Below, in pieces: positions 43,566 to 51,869 of a stretch of DNA of 64,000 nt. How positions within the stretch are numbered: the stretch's first letter is position 1; each line of letters starts with the position of its first letter. The notes below the pieces were generated by a model. The model did not search any database and was not told where the DNA came from. It saw nothing but the letters and a program-made list of their open reading frames with translations. The stretch spans positions 1-64,000 of the forward strand of contig NZ_CP039651.1 of assembly GCF_004923315.1 (NCBI RefSeq), written 5' to 3'. This DNA comes from Azospirillum sp. TSA2s. Lineage in GTDB: Bacteria; Pseudomonadota; Alphaproteobacteria; Azospirillales; Azospirillaceae. The position numbers and the translations under genes were made by a program.

Positions 43566-44648
43566 ATGGAAGGATTGACGCTGAAGGCGGTGCGTGAGCA
43601 ACGCGGCGCATCTCAGGCCGAATTTGCGGACTGGCTGAACGACGGCATCGGCCGAAGCTATGACCGGGCCCGCATCAGTCGTTGGGAGTCGGGGGGCGAG
43701 AAGATCCCAGCGGCCGTCGCCAACTTCGTTCGAGCCAACTCGAATGCAGCTGAGGGAAAGCTCGTGCCCGGTTTGCGCGAAGCCCTCCTGGCCAGCAGCG
43801 ACAAGCTATTTGGTGTCACGTCCAATCCGCCGGCTCACCAGACTGCATGCGTGGTTCTTGCGCTTGCCAACCAAAAGGGCGGCGTAACCAAATCTACCAG
43901 CTCCTGCAACCTCGCCTTCCTTTTGGCCGAAATGGGGAAGCGCGTTCTGCTGATTGACGCCGACCCGCAAGCGAGCTCGACCCAGAGCCTCGCGGTTAAC
44001 CCGATGCAGTTGGAGGCCGAACAGCGCTCCCTCACCCACTTCTTGCTCAACGAAGGCGCTGATCCAGTGCACTTCCCGGTGAAGGTTTGCGATGGCGCCT
44101 TCGACCTTATCGGCTGCTCGATCACCTTGGCGCAGGCCGAGGGCCAGCTGAAATTCGGCCAGACGCAAGGCGATAAGGTTCTCGGCGAACGCCTTGCCCC
44201 TTTGAAGCCGTCGTATGACGTTATCATCATCGACTGCCCACCGCATCTGGGGGGGCTCACGGAGAGCGCGCTTATTTCCGCCGATCAGGTCCTGATCCCG
44301 ACGATCTGCGAACCGATGGCAGTGCTCGGTGTCCCTCACCTCATCAAGACCATCCAAGACGTGAAACGGCGCGGCAACCCGAAGATAGAGATCCTAGGGA
44401 TCCTGCCAGCCATTTTCGAGCGCCGCTCAACTATCGACGTGCAAACCCTGGGCGATCTGCAGGCTGCGTTCGGCGCGCACATCAAGGTGTGGGACCCGAT
44501 CCCGAAGCGCAAAGACTTCGCCAAGGCGGTTCAGACCGGCAAGCCCTTGTTTGCCATCGTGCCGAAAGCCGACGGTATCGAGACTTACCGCTCCATCGCA
44601 CACGCCCTGCTCGCTAAGGCCCCTGCCCTGGAGACGACGAATGGCTAA
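43566..44648 (+). CDS. parA: ParA partition ATPase with N-terminal HTH
   Basis: 360 residues from ATG 43566 (GTG 43563 also possible). Residues 1-60 are an XRE-type helix-turn-helix (LKAVREQRGASQAEFADWLN ... ARISRWESG), so the protein can bind DNA specifically and probably represses its own promoter. The ATPase has the deviant Walker A ANQKGGVTKSTSSCNLAFLL, motif A' LIDADPQASSTQ and Walker B YDVIIIDCPPHLGG. HTH plus ATPase is the P1/F-type (Ia) layout. It overlaps parB by eight bases. Confidence 0.92.
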   Translation: MEGLTLKAVREQRGASQAEFADWLNDGIGRSYDRARISRWESGGEKIPAAVANFVRANSNAAEGKLVPGLREALLASSDKLFGVTSNPPAHQTACVVLALANQKGGVTKSTSSCNLAFLLAEMGKRVLLIDADPQASSTQSLAVNPMQLEAEQRSLTHFLLNEGADPVHFPVKVCDGAFDLIGCSITLAQAEGQLKFGQTQGDKVLGERLAPLKPSYDVIIIDCPPHLGGLTESALISADQVLIPTICEPMAVLGVPHLIKTIQDVKRRGNPKIEILGILPAIFERRSTIDVQTLGDLQAAFGAHIKVWDPIPKRKDFAKAVQTGKPLFAIVPKADGIETYRSIAHALLAKAPALETTNG

Positions 44649-45525
44649 GAAGTTCGCTAACACCAACCCGGCATTCGGTCTCGCAGCGGCATCGATCGAC
44701 CTTGACCGGGTTACAAATCCCGATTTTCCGGAGATCAACAAGGTCCCGCTCGCGGACATACACCCAAATCCGAACCAGCCGCGGAAGACCTTCGATGAAG
44801 CCGAGCTCGCTGGCCTAGCAGCCAGCATCGACGGGCATGGTCTGAAGCAGCCAGTTTTGATCCGCCGGCGTGCTGAAGGTGGCTACATGCTGGTGGCCGG
44901 CGAACGCCGGTTCCGAGCCCACCAACTGCTCGGGCGAGATAACATCCTCGCGATCATCGTGTCGGACCGGGAGGATGTGGAGGTTACCGCTCTTGTCGAG
45001 AACCTTCAACGTGTCGACCTCACGCCCGTCGAGAGCGGTCGCGGTCTCGTGCGACTGCAAGAGCGCGCATTGGCTAAGGGAGAGAAGCTAACCCAAGAGG
45101 ACCTCGCGCGCTTTATAGGTAAAAGCCAGTCTGAGGTCACCCGCCTGCTGAACATCGTCAAGCTCCCCGCGGCCGTCCTGGTCGAGTACGAGGCCATTCA
45201 AAAGGAGGTTTCGAAGTCGGCGTTGTCGGAGCTTCTTGGTATCGACGACGAGGCCGTGACGATGCGCCTTTGGGACATGGTCAAGAACGGCGCGAGCGTT
45301 GCAGAGCTTCGCAAAGCAAAGGCCGCTTCCCGGGGCGACGACAACCCTGCTCCCGAAGCCGCGACGGCGCCTAGGGCTGCGCCCATTGAGAGAGCCCGAA
45401 AGCAGTGGCGCACCATGGCGACCAGCTTGTCCAAGCAGGAAATTCGATCCGAGGACCTGTCCACTGATGATGTGGACGATCTTCGGCGGTTGCGAGATGT
45501 GATCACCGGAATCATCGGGGAGTGA
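44641..45525 (+). CDS. parB: ParB partition protein
   Basis: 294 residues from ATG 44641, inside the end of parA. The N-terminal ParB domain carries IHPNPNQPRKTFDEAELAGL and the CTP-binding boxes GYMLVAGERRFRAH and ALVENLQRVDLTPVE. The HTH is LTQEDLARFIGKSQSEVTRL. The C-terminus is the dimerisation region. Five identical palindromes flank the operon and are the likely binding sites. Confidence 0.93.
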   Translation: MAKKFANTNPAFGLAAASIDLDRVTNPDFPEINKVPLADIHPNPNQPRKTFDEAELAGLAASIDGHGLKQPVLIRRRAEGGYMLVAGERRFRAHQLLGRDNILAIIVSDREDVEVTALVENLQRVDLTPVESGRGLVRLQERALAKGEKLTQEDLARFIGKSQSEVTRLLNIVKLPAAVLVEYEAIQKEVSKSALSELLGIDDEAVTMRLWDMVKNGASVAELRKAKAASRGDDNPAPEAATAPRAAPIERARKQWRTMATSLSKQEIRSEDLSTDDVDDLRRLRDVITGIIGE

Positions 45526-45575
45526 CTGCGCTCGTTGGGCGCGCGGGATCTGTCCATAGCTCGTAGAGGCGACCA

Positions 45576-45595
45576 TTTACCCGACGTCGGGTAAA
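45576..45595. repeat. par-locus palindrome 2
   Basis: The same 20-bp palindrome, 50 bases after the parB stop. Confidence 0.9.
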
Positions 45596-45632
45596 AACGG
45601 GTGGACAAGGGCGGTGCGCCCGCTCCTCTCCT

Positions 45633-45652
45633 TTTACCCGACGTCGGGTAAA
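45633..45652. repeat. par-locus palindrome 3
   Basis: The same 20-bp palindrome, 57 bases (start to start) after copy 2. Confidence 0.9.
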
Positions 45653-45750
45653 GTCTGAGCTACAGGGTGCACGGCTCACAGCTGGGCACGCTCCCCCTGC
45701 CCCAACCCACGCACCGTCGTATGCGAACAGTTGACGCCGGCTGGTCCGTA

Positions 45751-45777
45751 GAAAGACGCCGGATTTCAGCGTCTTTC
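45751..45777. terminator. GAAAGACG hairpin 1
   Basis: GAAAGACGC (45751-45759) pairs perfectly with GCGTCTTTC (45769-45777) around nine bases. Two similar hairpins occur at 52373 and 54743 between genes, so this is a small dispersed repeat or terminator-like element. Confidence 0.5.
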
Positions 45778-45842
45778 GGAGCCGCGCGACCCAACGCGAA
45801 ATCTCTATTATCCGCCCCGTACAGCGAACGGACGTAGCGGGA

Positions 45843-47150
45843 GTGGGCGTAGTGCGGATCAAATTCGGCACCTATAAGCCGGCTGAAGGCCCGGAAGAGA
45901 TTCCAGTGTTCTGGGACTCCGAAAAGGTCATGAACTCCCACTTCACGGTGATCGGCCCATCAGGGTCGGGAAAGACCACCCGCCTGCGCCGGCTTATGGC
46001 CGGCATGTCTTTGGTCAACTCGCGGATCAGGTTCGTGGTCCTCGATCCCCACGGTGACATGGGCGTTTCGGGCGAGGATTCATTCCGGTTCAGCGCCACG
46101 TCCGACCTAGGACTGAACCCTCTCACCGTCCGCGAGGACCCGGACTACGGTGGCGTCACTCGGGCCATCGAAACCTTCCTAAAGACAATCAGCCGGACCA
46201 GCCGGCCGCTCGGCTCGAAGCAGGAGCACACCCTCCACAACATCCTACTCGACCTCTACGCCTACCTCGGCTTCCACGCTGACCGGCCTGAAACGTGGAA
46301 CCTGCGCTATGATGACCGGCGTAATCCTGAGATGCCCAAGCGACACCCCACCGTGAAGACGCTCAAGTGGTTCATGGAGCGCAAGATGACCCAGGTGTTT
46401 CTGGGCACCAGTTCAGAAACCGTTGCCGCGCTCGACGATCTCAGCCGCAAGCTGCGCTCGATGGATCGCGCAATCAAGAAGGAGATCCGTGGCGAGGAGA
46501 CCAGCGTGGACATCGACAAGCTCAAGGACAGATGCCGTGAGCTGTTCGAGCGGTTCCTTGAAGGTATGTCCGATGGCCAGGAGGTCAGCGCACTGTTCCG
46601 CTACGGGAACAAGGAGGTCCTCCAAAGCTGTTACGAGCGGATCTGCAATCTGGAGCGCTCCGGACTGTTTCGAGCCGATACATACGAGTTCGATCCAGCA
46701 GCAGCGATCTGGCGCTACGATCTGTCAGCGCTTTCGTCCGACGGCCAGAGGATGGCGGTCGATTTCATTCTGGATGACATCTTTGCAGCGGCCCGAGGAG
46801 AGGGTCAGAAACCAGAGACCGTCATGTTCGTTCTTCTCGACGAAAGCCACAAATTTGTGTCGCCTGAGGCTGATCATATCATCAGCGTATGGGCTCGAGA
46901 GGCACGTAAGTTCGGGCTCGGCCTGATCCTCTCATCACAGAACCTGACGGACTTTCCCGACGAGATCCTCGCACAGATGGGAACAAAGTTCGTCCTCGGC
47001 GTCGACCCGATCTTTCTGGATCGCGCCGCCAAAAAGCTGAAAGTCGAACCCCGACGCTTAGAGGGCATTCAGACGCACAAAAGCTCCATCATAGCCATCA
47101 AGAACAAGGGTGACAGCGGCACCCGATGGCTGGACATGACGCTGGTTTAA
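45843..47150 (+). CDS. HerA/VirD4-like DNA-translocating ATPase (DUF87-type)
   Basis: 435 residues from GTG 45843. Walker A is FTVIGPSGSGKTTRLRRLMA, followed by RFVVLDPHGDMG as in HerA and VirB4/TraC enzymes. Walker B is VMFVLLDESHKFVSPEADHI, with the arginine region WAREARKFGLGLILSSQNLT. The C-terminus RLEGIQTHKSSIIAIKNKGD fits the HerA type. No nuclease partner (NurA) is adjacent. Its place between partition palindromes suggests a role in plasmid DNA handling or transfer; this is inference. Confidence 0.82.
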   Translation: MGVVRIKFGTYKPAEGPEEIPVFWDSEKVMNSHFTVIGPSGSGKTTRLRRLMAGMSLVNSRIRFVVLDPHGDMGVSGEDSFRFSATSDLGLNPLTVREDPDYGGVTRAIETFLKTISRTSRPLGSKQEHTLHNILLDLYAYLGFHADRPETWNLRYDDRRNPEMPKRHPTVKTLKWFMERKMTQVFLGTSSETVAALDDLSRKLRSMDRAIKKEIRGEETSVDIDKLKDRCRELFERFLEGMSDGQEVSALFRYGNKEVLQSCYERICNLERSGLFRADTYEFDPAAAIWRYDLSALSSDGQRMAVDFILDDIFAAARGEGQKPETVMFVLLDESHKFVSPEADHIISVWAREARKFGLGLILSSQNLTDFPDEILAQMGTKFVLGVDPIFLDRAAKKLKVEPRRLEGIQTHKSSIIAIKNKGDSGTRWLDMTLV

Positions 47151-47260
47151 GAGCGGCAGTCCCTGCGAGCGTTACTGCGGCGGCCCCAAAATGCCGCCAT
47201 GGTTTTGTACCATTGACCACGCTGCAGGTGACCGCATGACTTTATCGTTCAACTTCAGCC

Positions 47261-47569
47261 ATGGCAGACACATCCCGATATCCGGGCTGGCCCTACACTT
47301 GTTCGGGAACTGACGGACGCGACTGCAGCCACTGCTACACGCTTTGGCGTGTCTGGGGCGGCTCCAAGCCGTTCTTGCAGATGATCGACCCAGAACCGTC
47401 CACGGCGAACGAGGACACCCGCGACCGAACAGTGACGCATACTGAGAAATGGGGCAGGGCGGTGAGCTTTGGCGCGCTCTGCATGACGAAGCTGTCCGCT
47501 ATCCAGTCCGCGCGCGCAGGCGTAATACGCCAGGCGGCCGACCCCATCCGACCTGACAAAAATTGCTAA
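47261..47569 (+). CDS. Possible small Cys-rich protein
   Basis: 102-codon frame, MADTSRYPGWPYTCSGTDGR with several Cys and Trp (CSHCYTLWRVWGG). No strong ribosome site and no known family. It could be spurious; the opposite strand is also partly open here. Confidence 0.3.
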   Translation: MADTSRYPGWPYTCSGTDGRDCSHCYTLWRVWGGSKPFLQMIDPEPSTANEDTRDRTVTHTEKWGRAVSFGALCMTKLSAIQSARAGVIRQAADPIRPDKNC

Positions 47570-47852
47570 TTAGGCACCATCTCCCTGAGCGACGGCCTTG
47601 TGATTGCGGCACGAGGGAACACGGGGAGTTTTTGGGGCCGTCTCCTCTTCCTCGCCAGAAGGAAAGGGAAGGGAAGGGAAGAGGCCACCGCAGCTTTCCG
47701 GTCTTGGTACGACCGCGAACGAGGTTCCGATTGACCCGCAAGCCCGCGGTAACCGCTAAGTGACAGACGACATCCAGCCGCGTCCTTGAAACCGAGAAAA
47801 GTCGAGATGTCTCATGCCTGCCAAGCGTCCGCACCGCCCTTTCTGGTCGGCT

Positions 47853-47872
47853 TTTACCCGACGTCGGGTAAA
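47853..47872. repeat. par-locus palindrome 4
   Basis: The same 20-bp palindrome, downstream of the ATPase gene. Confidence 0.9.
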
Positions 47873-47996
47873 ACACAGCTTCGACGAGCCAGTGCGACTT
47901 TGAACCTGTCCGGTCGCACCTATGCGCGTGCGATGCTGCGCGGCTTAAGGCAGAGGGCGGTGCCGGGAGCAAACCGCGCCTCCCAGACCTCAGGTT

Positions 47997-48016
47997 TTTA
48001 CCCGACGTCGGGTAAA
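47997..48016. repeat. par-locus palindrome 5
   Basis: The same 20-bp palindrome, 144 bases (start to start) after copy 4; both are followed by AACAC. Confidence 0.9.
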
Positions 48017-48452
48017 ACACCGCTTCGACGATCTATGAAGACCTATGAACTGTCGGGTGCAACTCATTGGCTTCGGGTTCAGCACTCAAAAGGACCTGGA
48101 GCGCGGGTACTGCCGGCTCGGCCATGGCTCCCGGCGGGCAGCACCGATTTTCAAGGCCGTTGATCCTGCTTCGGTAGCAATCGAACGTGACTTATTCAGC
48201 TATGAGGGCTGTCCGCTCGCAGGCTCACCGCTTGGCGACGCCCTTGAGAACACTGTCGGCACTGAAGGGCAGGGCGGACAAAAGCAGGTGGCCCCCCTGT
48301 CGGCTCGAAGTACGCAACGCAATGCTCTTGGATCACCTGGCACAATCAACTGCGTCGCGGTCGAACAGCATGTCGTCCATTTGGCGAGTGCCGTCTGCCG
48401 TGCTTTGCACTCTACACCCGGGCTATGCTGCCCCCGTTCTCCGCAGAGCCCC

Positions 48453-48821
48453 TCATTCCTGTCCTCGTGACACGCGAAAGAAATGCTCGGCGTATTGCCG
48501 ACACAACTCTGCTTCGACCGCATCGCCACTACGCTCCGCGTCAGCTGCACGGGCAAGCCATTGAGCTTGTTTCTGCTGTGCCGTTCCATTCACTCGGCTC
48601 GCCGGCCGCACGCCGCCCTGAGAGAGGCTGCTCTGTGACCGTGCCTTGCCGAATGCAGGCCTCGAAAACTGCTTTCCCATGGGCTTTGAGACTGACATTC
48701 TGTTTGCGTCTTTCTGATCAGGTGCGCTTGAGCGTTTTGAAGGTGCCGACAGCATACCACCGCTTCCGCTGACCTGGGCAATCAACTGCCAAAGAGCCAT
48801 CCAGCCGCTATTCGCCGTCAT
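48453..48821 (-). CDS. DUF4167-like protein
   Basis: 122 residues. The C-terminal half, RVNGTAQQKQAQWLARAADA and then AELCRQYAEHFFRVSRGQE, matches the DUF4167 pattern (R..G.AQ......LA..A...GD...AE...Q.AEHYFRV), a short basic domain common in alphaproteobacteria. The N-terminal half is low in conservation and basic. Function unknown; RNA binding has been supposed from composition. Confidence 0.6.
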   Translation of the reverse strand: MTANSGWMALWQLIAQVSGSGGMLSAPSKRSSAPDQKDANRMSVSKPMGKQFSRPAFGKARSQSSLSQGGVRPASRVNGTAQQKQAQWLARAADAERSGDAVEAELCRQYAEHFFRVSRGQE

Positions 48822-49125
48822 TCCTAGCCTCGTGGACTTTGACCCCGCGACTGACCAGCACCTTCTCTAGCGCATGCCCGACATCACCTTCCCGATCCTC
48901 TTCAATGCTGAGCATTGGGGACGATGCAGGCACAAAGCGCCGATGGCGAAACCGAGGCCCATTTCCTCAACATACTTCTTGGAAAGGGCTTTGGGCCGCT
49001 CCGAAGCGCTCTATCCATCGCCGCGCTAAAGCGATATCGCTCATTGACCCGTTAACAGATATCTCTTATTTTGGCCTCGACGACCAGTGGAGTGAAGCCA
49101 TTGGCGACCTCCCCCGTCAGAAGCA
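48822..49125. other. Intergenic, no convincing gene
   Basis: About 300 bases; the plus strand is open from 48839 but the product is unlike any family I know. Probably the promoter region of the DUF4167-like gene. Confidence 0.35.
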
Positions 49126-49380
49126 ATGAGTATGCACAGCACTGTGAAGCTGAGCCCTCTCGGCCCCATCTGTGAGTTCGGCAGTGTCGCCGCGCGCGGC
49201 TTCAAGGCCGCTTTGGAGGCGCATAACCGACTAGATTACTTCGGCCAGAAGGTAGCCTTCCCGGCCGGGTGGGCGATGATCCCAGGTAGTCCATCGCCCG
49301 GCGCCGTTCTGCTGAATCCGGCATGCCTTACCACAGCCCCAGTGTCACCTTTCCAAATGCCCACTGCAGCCGCTGCATAA
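49126..49380 (+). CDS. Hypothetical small protein upstream of XRE gene
   Basis: 84 residues, MSMHSTVKLSPLGPICEFGS. It ends 14 bases before the XRE regulator and its stop lies in TAAGGAG, the next gene's ribosome site. No domain recognised. Weak ribosome site of its own. Confidence 0.4.
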   Translation: MSMHSTVKLSPLGPICEFGSVAARGFKAALEAHNRLDYFGQKVAFPAGWAMIPGSPSPGAVLLNPACLTTAPVSPFQMPTAAAA

Positions 49381-49394
49381 GGAGTTCACCTACG

Positions 49395-49868
49395 ATGAGC
49401 AACAATACCAAGCCGAAGCAGACCCGCGGCCGCAAGAAGCAGGGAGCCAACCCGATTGACGCGCATGTTGGGGCTCGCATCCGGTTACGTCGAACCCTTC
49501 TTGGTATGAGTCAGCAAAAACTCGGGGAGGCCATTGGTCTCACCTTTCAGCAGGTACAAAAATACGAGCGCGGGGCGAACCGCATCAGCGCGTCACGCCT
49601 ATTCTATCTAACGCGCGTGCTTGATGTGCCCCTGTCCTTCTTCTTCGATGACATGCCGTCTCATGTTGCGGCGGCCCCGGTCGACGAAGACGGCGCAGCA
49701 GTGATCGGCGAGCACTCCGGCAGCGCCTACGAGCCGGATCCGATGGTCAAGCGCGAAACTCTGGAGCTGGTCCGTGCCTACTACACCATCAGCGACCTGT
49801 CCGTGCGCAGGAGCCTGATCGACTTGGCGAAGGCCCTAACGAGGTTGAGCTCTTCCGATCCCGGTTAA
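49395..49868 (+). CDS. XRE-family transcriptional regulator
   Basis: 157 residues from ATG 49395 (AAGGAGTT upstream). The HTH is GARIRLRRTLLGMSQQKLGE, AIGLTFQQVQKYERGANRIS with ASRLFYLTRVLDVPLSFFF. This is the typical alphaproteobacterial XRE form with a helical C-terminal tail (LVRAYYTISDLSVRRSLIDL). It may control the shared promoters to its right, though no site has been shown. Confidence 0.87.
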   Translation: MSNNTKPKQTRGRKKQGANPIDAHVGARIRLRRTLLGMSQQKLGEAIGLTFQQVQKYERGANRISASRLFYLTRVLDVPLSFFFDDMPSHVAAAPVDEDGAAVIGEHSGSAYEPDPMVKRETLELVRAYYTISDLSVRRSLIDLAKALTRLSSSDPG

Positions 49869-50069
49869 ACTCAATGTCGTAACTACGCAGCGACGACCAA
49901 GAGCCCGCCGCGGATGACCTTCAGGCGATCACCGCCGGGCTCAAGGGAATTTCAAGATTTTGCTAGGGCGCCCGACCGGCACCGGCGCACGGGCAGCTTC
50001 CCGGTGCGGGTCGGCGACGCACAGCATCTCTGGCCAAGTGCGAGCGGCATCAAGGCACTCTTCCTAGGC

Positions 50070-50579
50070 TTAGCGCTCCGCGGTCCATGGCATGACGCCA
50101 TGCAGGAGCGCATTAAGAGCCAGGGCACGGTCACGATAGATTGGCGCGGGCTTCCCATCCCGGCGCACGCCACGCGCCCAGTACGCAGGCGTTTCAACGC
50201 TGCTCAATCCAAGCATGGCCGCGATTTGCCGGAAGGGAACGGGCTTGCCCAATTCCAACTCCTGTCCCATTTCCGCCCGCCACCGCTCAAAATCCTCGGG
50301 CGGCATCACGCCTTTCTCCTCGTCCCACGCGAACGGCGGCAGTCCCTCCGCAAGCGCTGCACAAGCCAAGGACATGTAGGCGGGGATGGTCGTGGGCGTG
50401 TTCGTGCCACGCTTTGCGCCTCGCAGCATCTCGTCGATGCGGCTCATGCTGAGACCCAGTTCTTGCGCCGCCTTGGAGTGGGTCCACTGCATCGTGTGCA
50501 GCCACCAAACGAAGGCTTCACTGGTCATAATCGCCGCATTAACTGCTCTGGGCATCGTCGTGTCCGAAGTCGAGGTCAT
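50070..50579 (-). CDS. Cro/CI-like HTH domain protein
   Basis: 169 residues from ATG 50579. MTSEAFVWWLHTMQWTHSKA and AQELGLSMSRIDEMLRGAKR form an HTH in the first 65 residues. A second HTH-like part lies near 117-135 (PVPFRQIAAMLGLSSVETPA). Cytoplasmic. It is separated from the HNH nuclease gene by 173 bases and may have its own promoter. Function unknown beyond DNA binding. Confidence 0.65.
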   Translation of the reverse strand: MTSTSDTTMPRAVNAAIMTSEAFVWWLHTMQWTHSKAAQELGLSMSRIDEMLRGAKRGTNTPTTIPAYMSLACAALAEGLPPFAWDEEKGVMPPEDFERWRAEMGQELELGKPVPFRQIAAMLGLSSVETPAYWARGVRRDGKPAPIYRDRALALNALLHGVMPWTAER

Positions 50580-50752
50580 GTTTCCGACCGTTACCACGGA
50601 CGGGCCTGAAGTCCCAGTGCGGGTGCGATCGGGCGGCATTATGCTGGTCATTCGATGTCCTTGTGCGACGCCCATCGATCCTGCGGTGCGGCCGGCGGGG
50701 GCCGTCTGGGCGCGCGCTGCTGAATCGCTCACTCGGGCCGGATGCCCTAAGA

Positions 50753-51394
50753 TCAGCGATAGAGTTCTGATCCTGTGATAGGAGCCGTCGGGTTTGGGCT
50801 GCCCCCTCGGGAGACCGGCTGTTCGACCGGGCACGTATGGAGGACTGTCTGCAGTGCCTGGAGTTCCCGCTCATCGGCGGTGAGCTGCCACTTGTGCTTG
50901 ATGTAGATCCAGCGCCGGACAAAGAAGCACCGTTCGGCCTCCCCTTCAGGCAGCCAAGCCTCGGGACCATAGGCGCCCTTTCGCTGATTTATCTCGCGAC
51001 CGGTCACAACCAGGTTCTCCATGTCGTTGAAGAACCGATGTCGGACCGCGGTCTCCCACCGATACCCTCCGGAGTCGTGCGCTTCCTGAACTGGCACGAC
51101 GTGATCGATGTCCGTGTTCTTGGGATCGGTAATTTCAGCCCCGGTCCAGGCATCCCGCCAGAGCCCCGCTACGACCTTGCAGTTTCGGAGCCTCGGCTGA
51201 ACGAGCGAGGTGGCAGCCAGCACCGCGTGCCGCGTTGTCAGGCACCCTTCTACAGGCTCCCAATCGCCCCAAGCCTTGCGGTCATAGCCCTTGCGCATTT
51301 CGGCGGCCGCCGGCGGCAGTTGCTGGGCCGCTACCGGCTGGGCAGCGGCGGAGGCCACCATTGCGGCGGCGATGAGGATGGCGAAGCGGGGCAT
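50753..51394 (-). CDS. Exported HNH endonuclease (DUF1524/GmrSD-like)
   Basis: 213 residues from ATG 51394. A signal peptide (FAILIAAAMVASAAAQPVAA, cut before QQLPP) makes it an exported protein. The HNH core is NTDIDHVVPVQEAHDSGGYR followed by HRFFNDMENLVVTGREINQR and KGAYGPEAW, giving the His, Asn and Asn/His positions. Cysteines in the mature part could form disulfides. It likely cuts DNA in the periplasm or outside; its place in a plasmid operon suggests a role in DNA uptake, transfer or competition. Confidence 0.78.
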   Translation of the reverse strand: MPRFAILIAAAMVASAAAQPVAAQQLPPAAAEMRKGYDRKAWGDWEPVEGCLTTRHAVLAATSLVQPRLRNCKVVAGLWRDAWTGAEITDPKNTDIDHVVPVQEAHDSGGYRWETAVRHRFFNDMENLVVTGREINQRKGAYGPEAWLPEGEAERCFFVRRWIYIKHKWQLTADERELQALQTVLHTCPVEQPVSRGGSPNPTAPITGSELYR

Positions 51395-51435
51395 CGAGCG
51401 TGTCCGTGTCGATGGGACGAGAGGCGGGGCGGTAA

Positions 51436-51711
51436 TCACGCGGAGAGGATTGGGAAGAGCTCGGCTTCGGTAGGCTCCGGGATTTCGCTCCACGGCCGTC
51501 CGATCCGAGGCGTCGCCTGCCAACCTTTGCTGCCATCCGGGAGCTTCTTAGGGTCGAACGGCTGAATCATCCCGGCTCTGGCCAGTTCATCGAAAGCCGC
51601 TAGGGCACGTGAGCTGATGAAGTGCGGGGGCTCGAAGGTTATGGTCGTCACGGCGCCCATTCCGAATAGGCGGTAAGCGACGACTTGGGCGTCTCTGGAC
51701 AGCGTGCTCAT
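51436..51711 (-). CDS. Hypothetical protein
   Basis: 91 residues from ATG 51711 (MSTLSRDAQVVAYRLFGMGA ... FISSRALAAFDELARAGMIQ). The middle looks like a short winged-helix end. It lies 28 bases after the 36-residue membrane protein and 41 before the nuclease gene. No named family. Confidence 0.6.
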   Translation of the reverse strand: MSTLSRDAQVVAYRLFGMGAVTTITFEPPHFISSRALAAFDELARAGMIQPFDPKKLPDGSKGWQATPRIGRPWSEIPEPTEAELFPILSA

Positions 51712-51739
51712 GGTGTGATGGCTTCCTTCATCGGGTCGG

Positions 51740-51850
51740 TCAAATGAGGCGCGGAACGTACGAGACGATAACCCCCAGCCAGAACCCGAACAGAACGCCG
51801 AAGAGCATCTTGGTCCGGGTGTTCGGCTTGTTGTCGTTGGCGGGCGGCAT
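51740..51850 (-). CDS. 36-residue single-pass membrane protein
   Basis: MPPANDNKPNTRTKMLFGVL continues with FGFWLGVIVSYVPRLI to TGA. One membrane helix covers residues 15-32. GGAGA lies about 7 bases before the ATG. It fits tightly between neighbours (19 and 28 bases), so it is probably real. Confidence 0.6.
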   Translation of the reverse strand: MPPANDNKPNTRTKMLFGVLFGFWLGVIVSYVPRLI

Positions 51851-51869
51851 GAGGTGTCTCCAGAGGGCG

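Larger units (their letters stand above)
47570..48452. other. Intergenic with palindromes 4 and 5
   Basis: About 880 bases. Frames here run through the palindromes and give repeated FYPTSGKT peptides, a sign that they are not coding. One frame at 48045-48470 starts MNCRVQLIGFGFSTQKDLER but matches nothing I know. The purine-rich GGAAAGGGAAGGGAAGGG near 47662 resembles the pyrimidine-rich stretch near 43150. Confidence 0.4.

Noticed and set aside
43397..48016. CRISPR-like repeat array
   Set aside because: The repeats are perfect palindromes with irregular spacing from 57 to over 2000 bases and no uniform spacers or cas genes.
47786..48163. Frame encoding two FYPTSGKT repeats
   Set aside because: The repeats come from the 20-bp palindromes, which are DNA sites; the rest is not protein-like.
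48045..48470. Possible gene starting MNCRVQLIGFG
   Set aside because: No ribosome site, no family, and it overlaps the better supported DUF4167-like gene on the other strand.
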